Positions 43,578 through 51,928 of a stretch of DNA of 54,985 nucleotides are shown here, in pieces. This DNA is from Amycolatopsis circi (lineage in GTDB: Bacteria; Actinomycetota; Actinomycetes; Mycobacteriales; Pseudonocardiaceae), in assembly GCF_003385235.1 (NCBI RefSeq), contig NZ_PQIA01000056.1:1-54985 (forward strand), in the 5' to 3' direction. A program made the position numbers and the translations under genes. Within the stretch, counting starts at the first letter, position 1. Each line of letters starts with the position of its first letter. Below the pieces are notes generated by a model. The model saw nothing but the letters and a program-made list of their open reading frames with translations. It was not told the origin of the DNA and searched no databases.

Positions 43578-44045
43578 CTACCGGGCCAGCCGAGGAACCT
43601 CCGGAACCACTCGAACCCGTTCCCGAGCCTCCGCCGCAAGCGCTTGCGCCCACTGCAGCAGCCCGGCCACATCCACCCCATACGGAGGCTCGTCTCGGAA
43701 CGGCGCGATATTCTCCGCACCCCGTTCCAGCAGCGCGACCGCCCCGTTCCCGTTCCCCCGCAGCGCGTGCGTCAGCCCTACCGCCAGCTGCGCCAGGCCG
43801 CGCCACAGTTCCTGCTCCGGGCCGTCCGTCGCCTTCCACGCGTCCTCGAAGACCTCGTGGGCGTGGAACGGGCGGCCGGAGTCCAGCAGGTCCTGCGCCT
43901 CCGTCAGGGTCTCCGCCGGGGTCCGCTGCACGCCTTCGGGCTGGCGCGGCACGCCGTCGGCGCCGTAGGGCAGCGGGCGGCCCAGACCATCACGCGGGCG
44001 GGCGTTGCGCGCTCGTCCCTGGTCGTCGCGATCACGGCTGTCCAC
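43578..44045 (-). CDS. DUF309 domain protein
   Basis: The 155-aa product has the DUF309 signature FHAHEVFEDAWK near residue 80, followed by LWRGLAQLAVGLTHALRGN. The family is small, helical and of unknown function. The N-terminal 50 residues are charged and probably disordered. The GTG at 44045 is the start, 67 bp from the divergent guaB1 start. It is the first non-island gene on the right side. Confidence 0.88.
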   Translation of the reverse strand: MDSRDRDDQGRARNARPRDGLGRPLPYGADGVPRQPEGVQRTPAETLTEAQDLLDSGRPFHAHEVFEDAWKATDGPEQELWRGLAQLAVGLTHALRGNGNGAVALLERGAENIAPFRDEPPYGVDVAGLLQWAQALAAEARERVRVVPEVPRLAR

Positions 44046-44112
44046 CTCGCCATTGTTCCACGTGCCACGCCGGGTTAGCGTCTCGCGCGCAAGCCACGTA
44101 GCCTGGGGACTC

Positions 44113-45552
44113 GTGCGCTTTCTGGATGGGCATGTGCCCGCTCACGACCTGACCTACGACGACGTGTTCTTGCTGCCGAACCGTTCGGACGTGGAATCCC
44201 GCTTCGGCGTCGACTTGTCCACTGTGGACGGCACCGGCGCGACGATTCCCTTGGTGGTGGCCAACATGACGGCCGTCGCCGGGCGGCGGATGGCCGAGAC
44301 GGTCGCTCGCCGCGGCGGGCTCGTCGTGCTTCCGCAGGACGTCGACACCGAGGCAGTGGCCGAAATCGTCTCCTGGGTGAAGTCCCGCCACGCCGTCTGG
44401 GACACGCCGCTGGTCCTCACCGGCGGCGACGCGGTGGCCGACGCCCTCAACCTCGTGCACAAACGAGCGCACGGCGCGGTCGTCATCGTCGATGGCGACG
44501 GCAATCCGGTCGGTGTCGTGGACGAAGCCGCCTGCGCTGGTGTCGACCGCTTCGCGCGGCTGGCCGACGTCGCCGAGCCCGCCATGGTCGCGGTGCCGCT
44601 GGACACGCCGCCGCGCGAGGTTTTCGAGCTTCTGCACAGCCACGGCGGACGGCTCGCCCTCGGCCTCGACGCCGAGGGTCGCCTCGCCGGCGTCCTCACC
44701 GCGGTGGGCGCGCTGCGTTCGGAGATCTACACCCCGGCCGCCGACGCTCAGGGCAAGCTGCGGGTCGCCGCCGCGGTCGGCGTGAACGGCGACGTCGCGG
44801 CGAAGGCCGAAGCGGTGCTCGCTGCGGGCGTCGACACGCTGGTCGTCGACACCGCGCACGGACACCAGGAAAAGATGATCGCCGCGCTCAAGGCGGTCCG
44901 TTCGGTGTCGCCGAAGGTGCCGATCGTGGCCGGGAACGTCGTGACCGCCGAGGGCACCCGCGATCTCATCCACGCGGGCGCGGACGTCATCAAGGTCGGT
45001 GTCGGCCCCGGCGCGATGTGCACGACGCGGATGATGACCGGCGTCGGCCGCCCGCAGTTCTCGGCGGTCGCGGAATGCTCTGCTGCCGCCCGTGAGCTGG
45101 GCAAACACGTGTGGGCCGACGGCGGCGTGCGACACCCGCGGGACGTCGCGCTGGCGCTGGCCGCGGGCGCGTCGGCGGCGATGGTCGGCTCGTGGTTCGC
45201 CGGGACCCACGAATCTCCTGGCGACCTGCGGTACGACGAGCAGGGCCGCCCGTACAAGGAGTCGTTCGGGATGGCGTCGAAGCGCGCCGTCGGGGCCCGC
45301 ACGCGCACGGACAACGTTTTCGACCGTGCCCGCAAGGCGCTGTTCGAGGAGGGCATCTCCACGTCGCGGATGGCGCTGGACCCGACCCGGCCCGGCGTGG
45401 AGGACCTGATCGACTCGATCTGTTCGGGTGTGCGCTCGTCCTGCACGTACGCGGGTGCGCGCACGCTGGAGGAGTTCCACGAGCGTGCGCTGCTGGGCGT
45501 GCAGTCGGCGGCGGGGTTTGCCGAGGGGCGTCCGCTGCCTGCGGGCTGGTAG
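44113..45552 (+). CDS. guaB1: GuaB1-type IMP dehydrogenase-related protein
   Basis: The 479-aa product belongs to the IMP dehydrogenase/GMP reductase family. The N-terminus has LTYDDVFLLPNRS. A CBS-pair insert lies at about residues 95-215. The phosphate-binding and catalytic-Cys loop is VGVGPGAMCTTRMMTG (Cys303), followed by HVWADGGVRHPRDVALALAAGASAAMVGSWFAGTHE. Actinobacterial GuaB1 is reported to act as a GMP reductase, feeding GMP back to IMP. The GTG at 44113 lies 8 nt after TAGCCT (44099-44104), fitting a leaderless mRNA. It ends at a palindrome. Confidence 0.92.
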   Translation: MRFLDGHVPAHDLTYDDVFLLPNRSDVESRFGVDLSTVDGTGATIPLVVANMTAVAGRRMAETVARRGGLVVLPQDVDTEAVAEIVSWVKSRHAVWDTPLVLTGGDAVADALNLVHKRAHGAVVIVDGDGNPVGVVDEAACAGVDRFARLADVAEPAMVAVPLDTPPREVFELLHSHGGRLALGLDAEGRLAGVLTAVGALRSEIYTPAADAQGKLRVAAAVGVNGDVAAKAEAVLAAGVDTLVVDTAHGHQEKMIAALKAVRSVSPKVPIVAGNVVTAEGTRDLIHAGADVIKVGVGPGAMCTTRMMTGVGRPQFSAVAECSAAARELGKHVWADGGVRHPRDVALALAAGASAAMVGSWFAGTHESPGDLRYDEQGRPYKESFGMASKRAVGARTRTDNVFDRARKALFEEGISTSRMALDPTRPGVEDLIDSICSGVRSSCTYAGARTLEEFHERALLGVQSAAGFAEGRPLPAGW

Positions 45553-45556
45553 GGCC

Positions 45557-45600
45557 TCGTGAGTGGCAATCACGGTTCTAACCGTGATTGCCACTCACGA
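45557..45600. repeat. Perfect 21-bp-arm palindrome between guaB1 and phoH
   Basis: Arms 45557-45577 and 45580-45600 (TCGTGAGTGGCAATCACGG core) are exact reverse complements with a 2-nt loop. It separates two convergent genes and likely terminates both. Its form recalls the element at 16197-16253, with a different sequence. Confidence 0.85.
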
Positions 45601-45605
45601 CTAGA

Positions 45606-46997
45606 TCAGCCGTGGTCCTCCAGCATCTCGGTCACCAGCGCCGCGATCGGCGAGCGCTCCGACCGCGTCAGGGTCACGTGCGCGAACAGCGGGTGCCCCT
45701 TCAGCTTCTCGATCACCGCCGAGACGCCGTCGTGCCGCCCGACCCGCAGGTTGTCCCGCTGGGCAACGTCGTGCGTGAGCACCACCCGCGACGCCGAACC
45801 GAGCCGCGAAAGCACGGTCAGCAGCACGTTGCGCTCCAGCGACTGCGCCTCGTCCACGATCACGAAGGTGTCGTGCAGCGAGCGGCCCCGGATGTGCGTC
45901 AGCGGCAGCACCTCGAGCATGCCGCGGTCGAACACCTCGTCCAGCACGTCCTGGCTGACCAGCGCGCCGAGCGTGTCGAACACCGCCTGCGCCCACGGCT
46001 GCATCTTCTCGCTCTCGGACCCGGGCAGGTAGCCGAGATCCTGGCCGCCGACCGCGTAGACCGGGCGGAACACCACGACCTTGCGGTGCTGCTGGCGTTC
46101 CATCACCGCCTCCAGGCCCGCGCACAGCGCCAGCGCCGACTTGCCGGTGCCCGCGCGCCCGCCGAGCGAGACGATGCCGACGTCGGAGTCCAGCAGCAGG
46201 TCGAGCGCCACGCGCTGCTCAGCCGAGCGGCCGTGCAGGCCGAACGCCTCGCGGTCGCCGCGCACCAGCCGCACCCGCTTGTCCGCCGTGACCCGGCCGA
46301 GCGCGCTGGAGCTGCCAGCGAGCAGCCGCAGCCCGGTGTGACACGGCAGTTCGCCCACCTCGCCGAGACCGAATTCCGCCGGATCCGCCGAACCGCCAGA
46401 GAAGAGCGCGTCGATCAGCTCCTGGGGAGCGTCCACGTCCGCCATGCCCGTCCAGCCCGACGGCGTGACCTCCTGCGCCCGGTACTCGTCCGCGGTGAGC
46501 CCGACGGCGCCCGCTTTGACCCGCAGCGGGATGTCCTTCGTCACCAGGGTGACCGCCGGTCGCTCCGTCGCGAGGTTGAGCGCGCACGCGAGGATGCGGT
46601 GGTCGTTCGAGTCGGTGCGGAAGCCCACCGGGAGGACGGACGGATCGGTGTGGTTCAGCTCCACCTGCAGGGTTCCGCCCTGGTCGCCGATCGGGATCGG
46701 GGCGTCGAGCCTGCCGTGCTTGAGCCGGAGGTCGTCCAGCAGCCGGAGGGATTCCCTGGCGAACCAGCCCAGTTCGGAGTGGTGGCGCTTGGCCTCCAGT
46801 TCGCTGATGACGACCAGCGGGAGCACCACCGCGTGTTCGGCGAACCGGGTGACCGCCCACGGGTCGGAGAGCAGCACCGACGTGTCGAGCACATAAGTGA
46901 TGCGTGGGGATTCGGGCGAGATCGAGGCTTTCTCCGGCGCCGGGGCACCGGTCGAAGAACGGCCTGAGGCCTTGCGGGGTGAACGCTGCGCAGTCAC
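45606..46997 (-). CDS. phoH: PhoH2-type PIN-PhoH ATPase
   Basis: The 463-aa product fuses an N-terminal PIN ribonuclease domain (YVLDTSVLLSDPWAV, ISELEAKRHH near residues 35-80) to a PhoH ATPase. The ATPase has Walker A GGRAGTGKSALAL near residue 280, THIRGRSLHDTFVIVDEAQ (Walker B) and TRSERSPIAALV. Such PhoH2 proteins unwind and cleave RNA. I place the start at the GTG 46997, with GGGAGAT upstream. An in-frame start at 47075 would add an unlikely Arg/Gly-rich leader. The upstream region forms three strong hairpins. Confidence 0.93.
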   Translation of the reverse strand: MTAQRSPRKASGRSSTGAPAPEKASISPESPRITYVLDTSVLLSDPWAVTRFAEHAVVLPLVVISELEAKRHHSELGWFARESLRLLDDLRLKHGRLDAPIPIGDQGGTLQVELNHTDPSVLPVGFRTDSNDHRILACALNLATERPAVTLVTKDIPLRVKAGAVGLTADEYRAQEVTPSGWTGMADVDAPQELIDALFSGGSADPAEFGLGEVGELPCHTGLRLLAGSSSALGRVTADKRVRLVRGDREAFGLHGRSAEQRVALDLLLDSDVGIVSLGGRAGTGKSALALCAGLEAVMERQQHRKVVVFRPVYAVGGQDLGYLPGSESEKMQPWAQAVFDTLGALVSQDVLDEVFDRGMLEVLPLTHIRGRSLHDTFVIVDEAQSLERNVLLTVLSRLGSASRVVLTHDVAQRDNLRVGRHDGVSAVIEKLKGHPLFAHVTLTRSERSPIAALVTEMLEDHG

Positions 46998-47626
46998 GAC
47001 GGCATCTCCCTCGAGGGCGTGTGCACCCCACGCCCGCACTCGCTGGGCCGGGCACCTCCCTGGCTGGGTCCGCACTCCCTGACGCTGGCTGCGTCAGGCG
47101 GCACGGCCACGAGGGCCGGGTGCCGGCCCCCTCGTGCATCTCGTGGGCGGCTGAGCCGCCCCCTCGATCAACGCCACGACCAGGGCCTCCCGCGAGAACC
47201 CGCACGGAACGCGAGTCCTCTATCCCGGAAGGTACCTACGTCCGCCCCGTCGTGCAGGCAGCCACACAGGTGATTCGCCGATTCGTCATCCCACCGTCGG
47301 TCGCCCGAAACAGAGTGTCCACAGTGCTCACTCAGCGTCACAGGGTCCGGCGATCAGGGGGTCGCACAGAAGGATGATCAAGGAAAATTAATCACCGAGT
47401 GCAGGCAATTCCCAGGTAAAGGCCTTGTACCACGGAGCAGACCAGAATGCATTTCGCGTCCTGGACACTGAACCGTACCGAGTGAACTGGGCCTTCAAGC
47501 GCTCACACAATGGGCGTACGCACCATTCGCTAGAGGCCATTCGGGGGTAATTTACTCACTGCGGGACACACCACCGGAACACTCCGGTGCCCCGAATCCC
47601 AGTATCTCTACCTAGGAGTGTGCGAA
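46998..47626. other. Divergent intergenic region of phoH with hairpins
   Basis: About 630 bp separate phoH from a small secreted-protein gene. The phoH-proximal 170 bp holds three strong inverted repeats. The rest (47240-47610) is lower in GC, with AAATTAATC near 47390, and has no supported gene. It should contain the promoters for both genes. Confidence 0.6.
47078..47161 (-). promoter_or_regulatory. Three consecutive hairpins in phoH leader
   Basis: CCTGACGC/GCGTCAGG (47078-47098), CACGAGGG...CCCTCGTG with inner CCGG pairs (47108-47136), and GGGCGGC/GCCGCCC around TGA (47145-47161) lie in series 80-165 nt upstream of phoH. They could form a structured 5' leader or a separate small RNA. I could not match them to a known riboswitch. 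Confidence 0.5.
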
Positions 47627-47875
47627 GTGCTGAAGAAGGCTGGAATTGTCGCCGGTGCCGCCGCGGGTCTGATGATGATCGGCGGGACGGCGTTCGCTTC
47701 CCCGGCCGCGACCCAGGGTGCCCCGGACCCGACGTTCGGCGACGCCTACGCCACCTTCATCGAGGGCGGCGGCGCGCTGGGCTACGGTGCCGCTTCGCTG
47801 GTCGCGGGTGCCTACACCGGCATCGCGCTGACCCCGGCGCTGGTGGCCCACTCGATGGAGCACCACCACGGCTGA
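47627..47875 (+). CDS. Small secreted protein, 82 aa
   Basis: A signal peptide (VLKKAGIVAGAAAGLMMIGG, cleavage near AFA-SP) is followed by a 54-residue mature part. The latter contains a hydrophobic C-terminal half (LGYGAASLVAGAYTGIALTP) and ends SMEHHHG. The mature protein may stay surface-bound. The GTG at 47627 is chosen because AGGAG at 47614-47618 fits it and it gives a clean signal sequence. A GTG at 47618 is too close to that site. No function is known to me. A strong terminator follows. Confidence 0.75.
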   Translation: MLKKAGIVAGAAAGLMMIGGTAFASPAATQGAPDPTFGDAYATFIEGGGALGYGAASLVAGAYTGIALTPALVAHSMEHHHG

Positions 47876-47885
47876 GCCGTCTTGG

Positions 47886-47922
47886 CGCGAAGGCCCCGGA
47901 GCCCGGCTCCGGGGCCTTCGCG
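47886..47922. terminator. Terminator after small secreted-protein gene
   Basis: Perfect 18-bp arms (47886-47903 and 47905-47922; CGCGAAGGCCCCGGAGCC type) surround one unpaired C. It is GC-rich without a T tract, as is common in actinobacteria. Confidence 0.75.
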
Positions 47923-47937
47923 GCGTCTGCGGCCCGG

Positions 47938-47980
47938 GGCGAACCGGCCCGGCCGGGTGGGTCCGCCGGGCCGGTTCGCC
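47938..47980 (-). terminator. Terminator of prenyl transferase gene
   Basis: Perfect 15-bp arms, GGCGAACCGGCCCGG (47938-47952) and CCGGGCCGGTTCGCC (47966-47980), lie 2 bp beyond the uppS stop. With the element at 47886 it insulates the two convergent genes. Confidence 0.75.
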
Positions 47981-47982
47981 GC

Positions 47983-48759
47983 TCAGACTCCGAACCGGCG
48001 ATGCCGCCAGGCGTAGTCGCGCATCGCGCGGAGAAAATCGACGCGCCGGAATGCCGGCCAGTAAGCCTCGGTGAACCAGAATTCCGAATGCGCGGACTGC
48101 CAGAGCAGAAATCCGGAAAGCCGCTGTTCACCGGACGTTCGGATAATCAGCTCCGGATCCGGTTGACCGGACGTGTACAGATGTTCCGAGATGTGGTCGA
48201 CGTCGAGGATTTTCGCGAGTTCGCGAATCGAAGTGCCCTCGTCGGCGTGCTGCAGGAGAAGTTTGCGGACGGCGTCGGCGATCTCCTGCCGTCCGCCGTA
48301 GCCGACCGCGATGTTCACCTCCATGCCCGAGTGGTTCTCGGTCCGCGCCGCGGCGGCGGTGAGCTTCTGCGCCACCTCGAGCGGCAGCAGGTCGAGCGCG
48401 CCGACGATGCGCAACCGCCACGGGACCTCGGCCCCGGCGAGTTCGTCGGTGACGTCGGTGATGATCTTCAGCAGCGGGGTGAGCTCGTCCGGATCGCGGT
48501 TGAGGTTGTCGGTGGAGAGCAGCCACATCGTCACGACCTCGACCTCGGCCTCCTGGCACCAGCTGAGGAAGTCGGCGATCTTCTTGGCCCCGGCGCGGTG
48601 CCCGTCGGCCACGTCGGCGAACCCGGCCTCGCGCGCCCAGCGGCGATTGCCGTCGAGCATGATGGCGATATGCCGCGGATGACGACCGGCCGACTGCTGG
48701 ATCAGCCGGCGGCTGTAGATGCTGTAGACAACGTCGGACATGAAGGACCGGAGGCTCAC
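47983..48759 (-). CDS. uppS: Isoprenyl transferase (short-chain Z-prenyl diphosphate synthase)
   Basis: The 258-aa cis-prenyltransferase has the catalytic Asp36 in LDGNRRWAR, LSTDNLNRDPDE, GYGGRQEIADA, and RTSGEQRLSGFLLWQSAHSEFWF near the end. By gene order and size it matches the mycobacterial Z-farnesyl diphosphate synthase (Rv1086) rather than the longer decaprenyl enzyme. It would supply precursors for polyprenyl carrier lipids. The start is a GTG at 48759, or an ATG at 48741. It diverges from the hemolysin III-like gene. Confidence 0.93.
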   Translation of the reverse strand: MSLRSFMSDVVYSIYSRRLIQQSAGRHPRHIAIMLDGNRRWAREAGFADVADGHRAGAKKIADFLSWCQEAEVEVVTMWLLSTDNLNRDPDELTPLLKIITDVTDELAGAEVPWRLRIVGALDLLPLEVAQKLTAAAARTENHSGMEVNIAVGYGGRQEIADAVRKLLLQHADEGTSIRELAKILDVDHISEHLYTSGQPDPELIIRTSGEQRLSGFLLWQSAHSEFWFTEAYWPAFRRVDFLRAMRDYAWRHRRFGV

Positions 48760-48846
48760 GTCGCCCGAGCGTACGCACCCTCGCTTCAGGGGTGTGACGC
48801 GCCACGGAGGCTGGCAAAAAACCTACGGTTCCGTAACCTTGGGACG

Positions 48847-49521
48847 GTGAGCGTGAAGACCGAGCCCCCCGCCGTCCCCGAGGACACCCGCCCCCGGCTG
48901 CGCGGCCATATCCACTTCTGGTCGTTCTTCGGCGCGGTCGCCGGAGCCGCCACGCTGATCTGCCTCGCCGCCTCGACGGTTTCCGGGGTAGCCGCGCTGG
49001 CGACGTCCGTGTACGGCCTGACCGTGCTGGGCGTGTTCGGCGTGAGCGCGCTGTATCACCGCAGGCTGTGGAGCCCGCGCGCGTACAAGTGGATGAAGCG
49101 CGCCGACCACTCGATGATCTTCCTCTTCATCGCCGGCACGTACACCCCGTTCACCCTGCTGGCCATGTCGAAGCCGACCGGATACATCGTCCTAGGCATC
49201 GTCTGGGGCGGCGCGGTCCTCGGGGTGGCGATGAAGATGCTGTGGCCGCATGCCCCGCGCTGGCTGGGGGTGCCGATCTACATCGCGCTCGGGTGGGTCG
49301 CGGTGTTCGTTCTGCCGGAACTGCTGAGCCATGCCGGGGTTGCGGCGTTGGTGCTGCTTTGCGTGGGCGGTCTGTTTTATACCGTGGGGGCGGTTTTTTA
49401 CGCGGTGAAGTGGCCGAATCACTGGCCGGAGACGTTCGGGTACCACGAGTTCTTCCACGCTTGCACGGTGTTGGCCGCGGTGTCTCATTACATCGCGATT
49501 TGGTTGGCGATGTACGCCTAG
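48847..49521 (+). CDS. Hemolysin III / PAQR family membrane protein
   Basis: The 224-aa protein has seven predicted membrane helices. It shows PAQR-family metal-site motifs: SALYHR near residue 70, MKRADHSMIFLFIAGTYTP, and FGYHEFFHACTVLAAVSHY at the C-terminus. The activity of bacterial members is uncertain, and the hemolysin name is historical. The GTG at 48847 lies 7 nt after a TAACCT -10 hexamer (48834-48839), suggesting a leaderless mRNA. It is adjacent to the prenyl transferase as in mycobacteria. Confidence 0.92.
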   Translation: MSVKTEPPAVPEDTRPRLRGHIHFWSFFGAVAGAATLICLAASTVSGVAALATSVYGLTVLGVFGVSALYHRRLWSPRAYKWMKRADHSMIFLFIAGTYTPFTLLAMSKPTGYIVLGIVWGGAVLGVAMKMLWPHAPRWLGVPIYIALGWVAVFVLPELLSHAGVAALVLLCVGGLFYTVGAVFYAVKWPNHWPETFGYHEFFHACTVLAAVSHYIAIWLAMYA

Positions 49522-49632
49522 CTGGGGTTTGCCTTTCTCAGGCCGTCTCCAGGCCGTCACGCTTCCTGGAGGCGGCCTGAGTCGTTTCCGAAGCGGCGAC
49601 GGGCCTGCTTCTCCGGAACGAGGGCGTGGCGC

Positions 49633-50295
49633 TCAGAGCAGATCGAGCGCTGTCACGATCTCCTGGACCTCAGTGCGAGTGGCGTAGTTGGGGTGCACAT
49701 CGATCCACCGGATCGTGCCCTCGGCGTCGACCAGGACGACCGTCGGCATCGGTACGCCATGGCTGCCGTCGGCATTGGCCGCGGTGAGGTCCAGGCCGAG
49801 AGCCGCCTGCGCGACGCGGACGCTCTCGGTCGGGGCGGTGAGCACGCCGAGAGCGGCGGCGATCTGGTTGCCGGGATCGGACAGCACGGTGAAGGTCAGC
49901 TCATTCTTCTCCGCCATGGACAGCGAGCCGTCCGGCTTCTGCGGGCTGATCGCGATCAGTTCGATGCCCCGTTCGGCGAGCACGGGCACGAGCTGTTCCT
50001 GGTAGGAGCGCAGCGCCACGTTGCAGTACGGGCACCACGCGCCTCGGTAGGTCACGACCACAGCGGGCCTGCCGTTCCGGGCGGATTCGAGCGTCGCCGG
50101 GTTGCCGTGAGCGTCGAGCAGCTCTCCGTCAGGCATCGCCGCGCCTGCGGCGAGCACGCCCTCGGGCAAGCCGGCCGCGTCCAGTTCCGCCTGCTCGCCG
50201 CCGAAAGCCGCCAGGGCCTCGGCCGGCAGCTGACCGGCGAGGCCCTCGTGCAGGGTGGACAACCGCTCGGCAATGGTGCTGTTGATGGTGGTCAC
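49633..50295 (-). CDS. Peroxiredoxin-like (AhpC/TSA) protein
   Basis: The 220-aa product has a thioredoxin-fold peroxiredoxin domain with the redox motif GAWCPYCN near residue 87 and PMPTVVLVDAEGTIRWIDVHP toward the end. The first 50 residues are a helical extension typical of this peroxiredoxin-like subgroup. It probably reduces peroxides or acts as a thiol oxidoreductase. The GTG at 50295 has AAAGG upstream. It is divergent from a TetR regulator, and two operators lie between them. Confidence 0.88.
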   Translation of the reverse strand: MTTINSTIAERLSTLHEGLAGQLPAEALAAFGGEQAELDAAGLPEGVLAAGAAMPDGELLDAHGNPATLESARNGRPAVVVTYRGAWCPYCNVALRSYQEQLVPVLAERGIELIAISPQKPDGSLSMAEKNELTFTVLSDPGNQIAAALGVLTAPTESVRVAQAALGLDLTAANADGSHGVPMPTVVLVDAEGTIRWIDVHPNYATRTEVQEIVTALDLL

Positions 50296-50348
50296 GTCAA
50301 GCCTTTCGGACGCGGGAGGTGCTTCACGGGACAGGGGTCGAGCCTCAA

Positions 50349-50368
50349 ACTGGATTGCTCTATCCAGT
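50349..50368. promoter_or_regulatory. TetR operator 1
   Basis: ACTGGAT-N6-ATCCAGT, a 20-bp perfect inverted repeat, lies upstream of the peroxiredoxin gene. Confidence 0.75.
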
Positions 50369-50381
50369 AGTACCGATAGGG

Positions 50382-50403
50382 AACTGGATAGTCAAATCCA
50401 GTT
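50382..50403. promoter_or_regulatory. TetR operator 2
   Basis: AACTGGAT-N6-ATCCAGTT is the same motif with 8-bp arms, about 34 bp from operator 1 centre to centre. It lies 15-36 bp before the -10 hexamer of the tetR-type gene, so binding would block both divergent promoters. Confidence 0.75.
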
Positions 50404-50429
50404 TCGGCTGACACCCGTATCCTGCAGGA

Positions 50430-51074
50430 GTGAGCGAGACCGTGACCCCGGCTGCCCAGGGCGCCGGCGCGACGAAACGGACGACCCGCGGGCTCGTTAC
50501 GCGTGAGCGGATCGTCGCCGCCGCCGCACAGTTGATGTTCGAACGCGGCGTCGCCGGCACCAGCACTCCCGACGTCCGGGACGCGGCCGGGGTCAGCTCG
50601 TCGCAGATCTACCACTACTTCGCGGACAAGAGCGCTCTCACCCGCGCGGTGATCGAGTTCCAGACGGCCCGCATCCTGACCGGACAGCGAGTGCTCCTCT
50701 CCCGCCTGGACAGCTTCGAGGCGCTGCGGGACTGGCGAGACGCGATCGTGCAGATCGAACACGACCTCGACTGCCGCGGCGGCTGCCCGCTCGGGAGCTT
50801 GACCAGCGAACTCGCTGAACACGACCCTGCCGCGCGCACCGCATTGGCGGAGGGCTTCACCCAGTGGACCGATGCGATCCGCGACGGCCTGCAGGACATG
50901 CTCGACCGGGGCGTGCTGCGCGACGACGCCGACCCGCACCGCCTGTCGTTGGCGACGATGGCCGCGCTGCAGGGCGGCCTGCTCCTCGCGCAGGCCCAGC
51001 GCAGCACCGCGGCGCTGGAAGCTGGGCTGGACGCGATGATCGAACGCATCGCGTTCCACGCTGTCGCTCCCTGA
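50430..51074 (+). CDS. TetR/AcrR family regulator
   Basis: The 214-aa product has an N-terminal helix-turn-helix (TRERIVAAAAQLMFERGVAGTSTPDVRDAAGVSSSQIYHYFADKSAL, residues about 25-70). A ligand-binding helical domain with GGCPLGSLTSELAE follows, as in the C-terminal domains of the YxaF/LmrA group. The GTG at 50430 follows a TATCCT -10 hexamer (50418-50423) by 6 nt. It very likely represses itself and the divergent peroxiredoxin gene through the ACTGGAT-N6-ATCCAGT sites. Confidence 0.92.
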   Translation: MSETVTPAAQGAGATKRTTRGLVTRERIVAAAAQLMFERGVAGTSTPDVRDAAGVSSSQIYHYFADKSALTRAVIEFQTARILTGQRVLLSRLDSFEALRDWRDAIVQIEHDLDCRGGCPLGSLTSELAEHDPAARTALAEGFTQWTDAIRDGLQDMLDRGVLRDDADPHRLSLATMAALQGGLLLAQAQRSTAALEAGLDAMIERIAFHAVAP

Positions 51075-51222
51075 CGGGCGGGGCAAACCGCTGCTAGCCT
51101 TCGCGCCGAGCTGATCGAGCGATTGCCACACAGTCCGTACGTGGCTTAATCGCTGTCGCCGCACTCCTCGTATCGAGAAGAACCCATGAGCGCTTCGTCG
51201 CGATCTGGTTGGCGAAGCACTC

Positions 51223-51909
51223 TTAGCGAACCGCGCGCACGTACAGAAACACCGGTGTCGTCCGCAAGATCCTGTCCAGTTCCGGGTCCTCCACTCCCGG
51301 AGTCGGTTGCGGTTCCTCCACCGCGTCGATCGCGAATCCGGCTTCCAGCAGCGACGTGAAGACCGCCGACACCGGGCGGCGGTACATCCGCCCGGTCACC
51401 GTCTTTCCGTTCCAGTCCCAGTCTTCGCTGATCAGCTCGACGCGGTGGTAGTCCGTGCGATCCGAGCGGAGCCAGCCGGTGATCGGGTGGTGGACGGAGA
51501 ACACCAGGGTGCCGCCCGGTTTCAGGCAGCGGTGCAGTTCCGCCAGAAGCGGACCCCAATCCTCGAGGTAGTGCAGGACCAGCGACGCCACCGCCACGTC
51601 CGTCGAGGCACTCGGCACCATGGTCAGCGGTTCGTTCAGGTCCGCGGTCTCGAACCTGGCGCGGGCACCCAATCGTTTCCTGGCGAGTTGGACCAGATCG
51701 GCACCCCGGTCCAGGCCGAGGACCTCGGCGCCGGCGGCGGCCAGTTGTGCGGTCAGGCCACCGCCGGCGGAACCCAGTTCCAGGACCTGCTTTCCGGCTA
51801 GACCACCAGCCAGGCGCAGGATCGCCGGACGGTCGTAGTGCGCGTTCGGGCCGCTGTTCTCGGCATAGTCGGCGTATCGCTCGGCGTGCTCTCCAAAGAG
51901 TTCAGACAC
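51223..51909 (-). CDS. Class I SAM-dependent methyltransferase
   Basis: The 228-aa protein has the SAM-binding motif I VLELGSAGGGLTAQLA near residue 45, the acidic loop LGLDRG, motif LVLHYLEDW and LKPGGTLVFSVHHP. It resembles small-molecule methyltransferases of the Methyltransf_11 group, and its substrate is unknown. The GTG at 51909 lies 7 nt after TACGTT (minus strand, 51922-51917), so the mRNA is probably leaderless, although GGAGAG also precedes it. Confidence 0.88.
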   Translation of the reverse strand: MSELFGEHAERYADYAENSGPNAHYDRPAILRLAGGLAGKQVLELGSAGGGLTAQLAAAGAEVLGLDRGADLVQLARKRLGARARFETADLNEPLTMVPSASTDVAVASLVLHYLEDWGPLLAELHRCLKPGGTLVFSVHHPITGWLRSDRTDYHRVELISEDWDWNGKTVTGRMYRRPVSAVFTSLLEAGFAIDAVEEPQPTPGVEDPELDRILRTTPVFLYVRAVR

Positions 51910-51928
51910 CTCTCCGAACGTACTGATT

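Noticed and set aside
47078..47161. Known riboswitch (for example the c-di-AMP ydaO type) upstream of phoH
   Set aside because: I could not find the conserved ydaO core sequence, and three simple hairpins in series do not match its architecture.
46998..47205. PhoAT antitoxin gene upstream of phoH2, as described in mycobacteria
   Set aside because: The only open frame extending through this interval is a shadow frame that continues far into phoH and has no antitoxin-like features.
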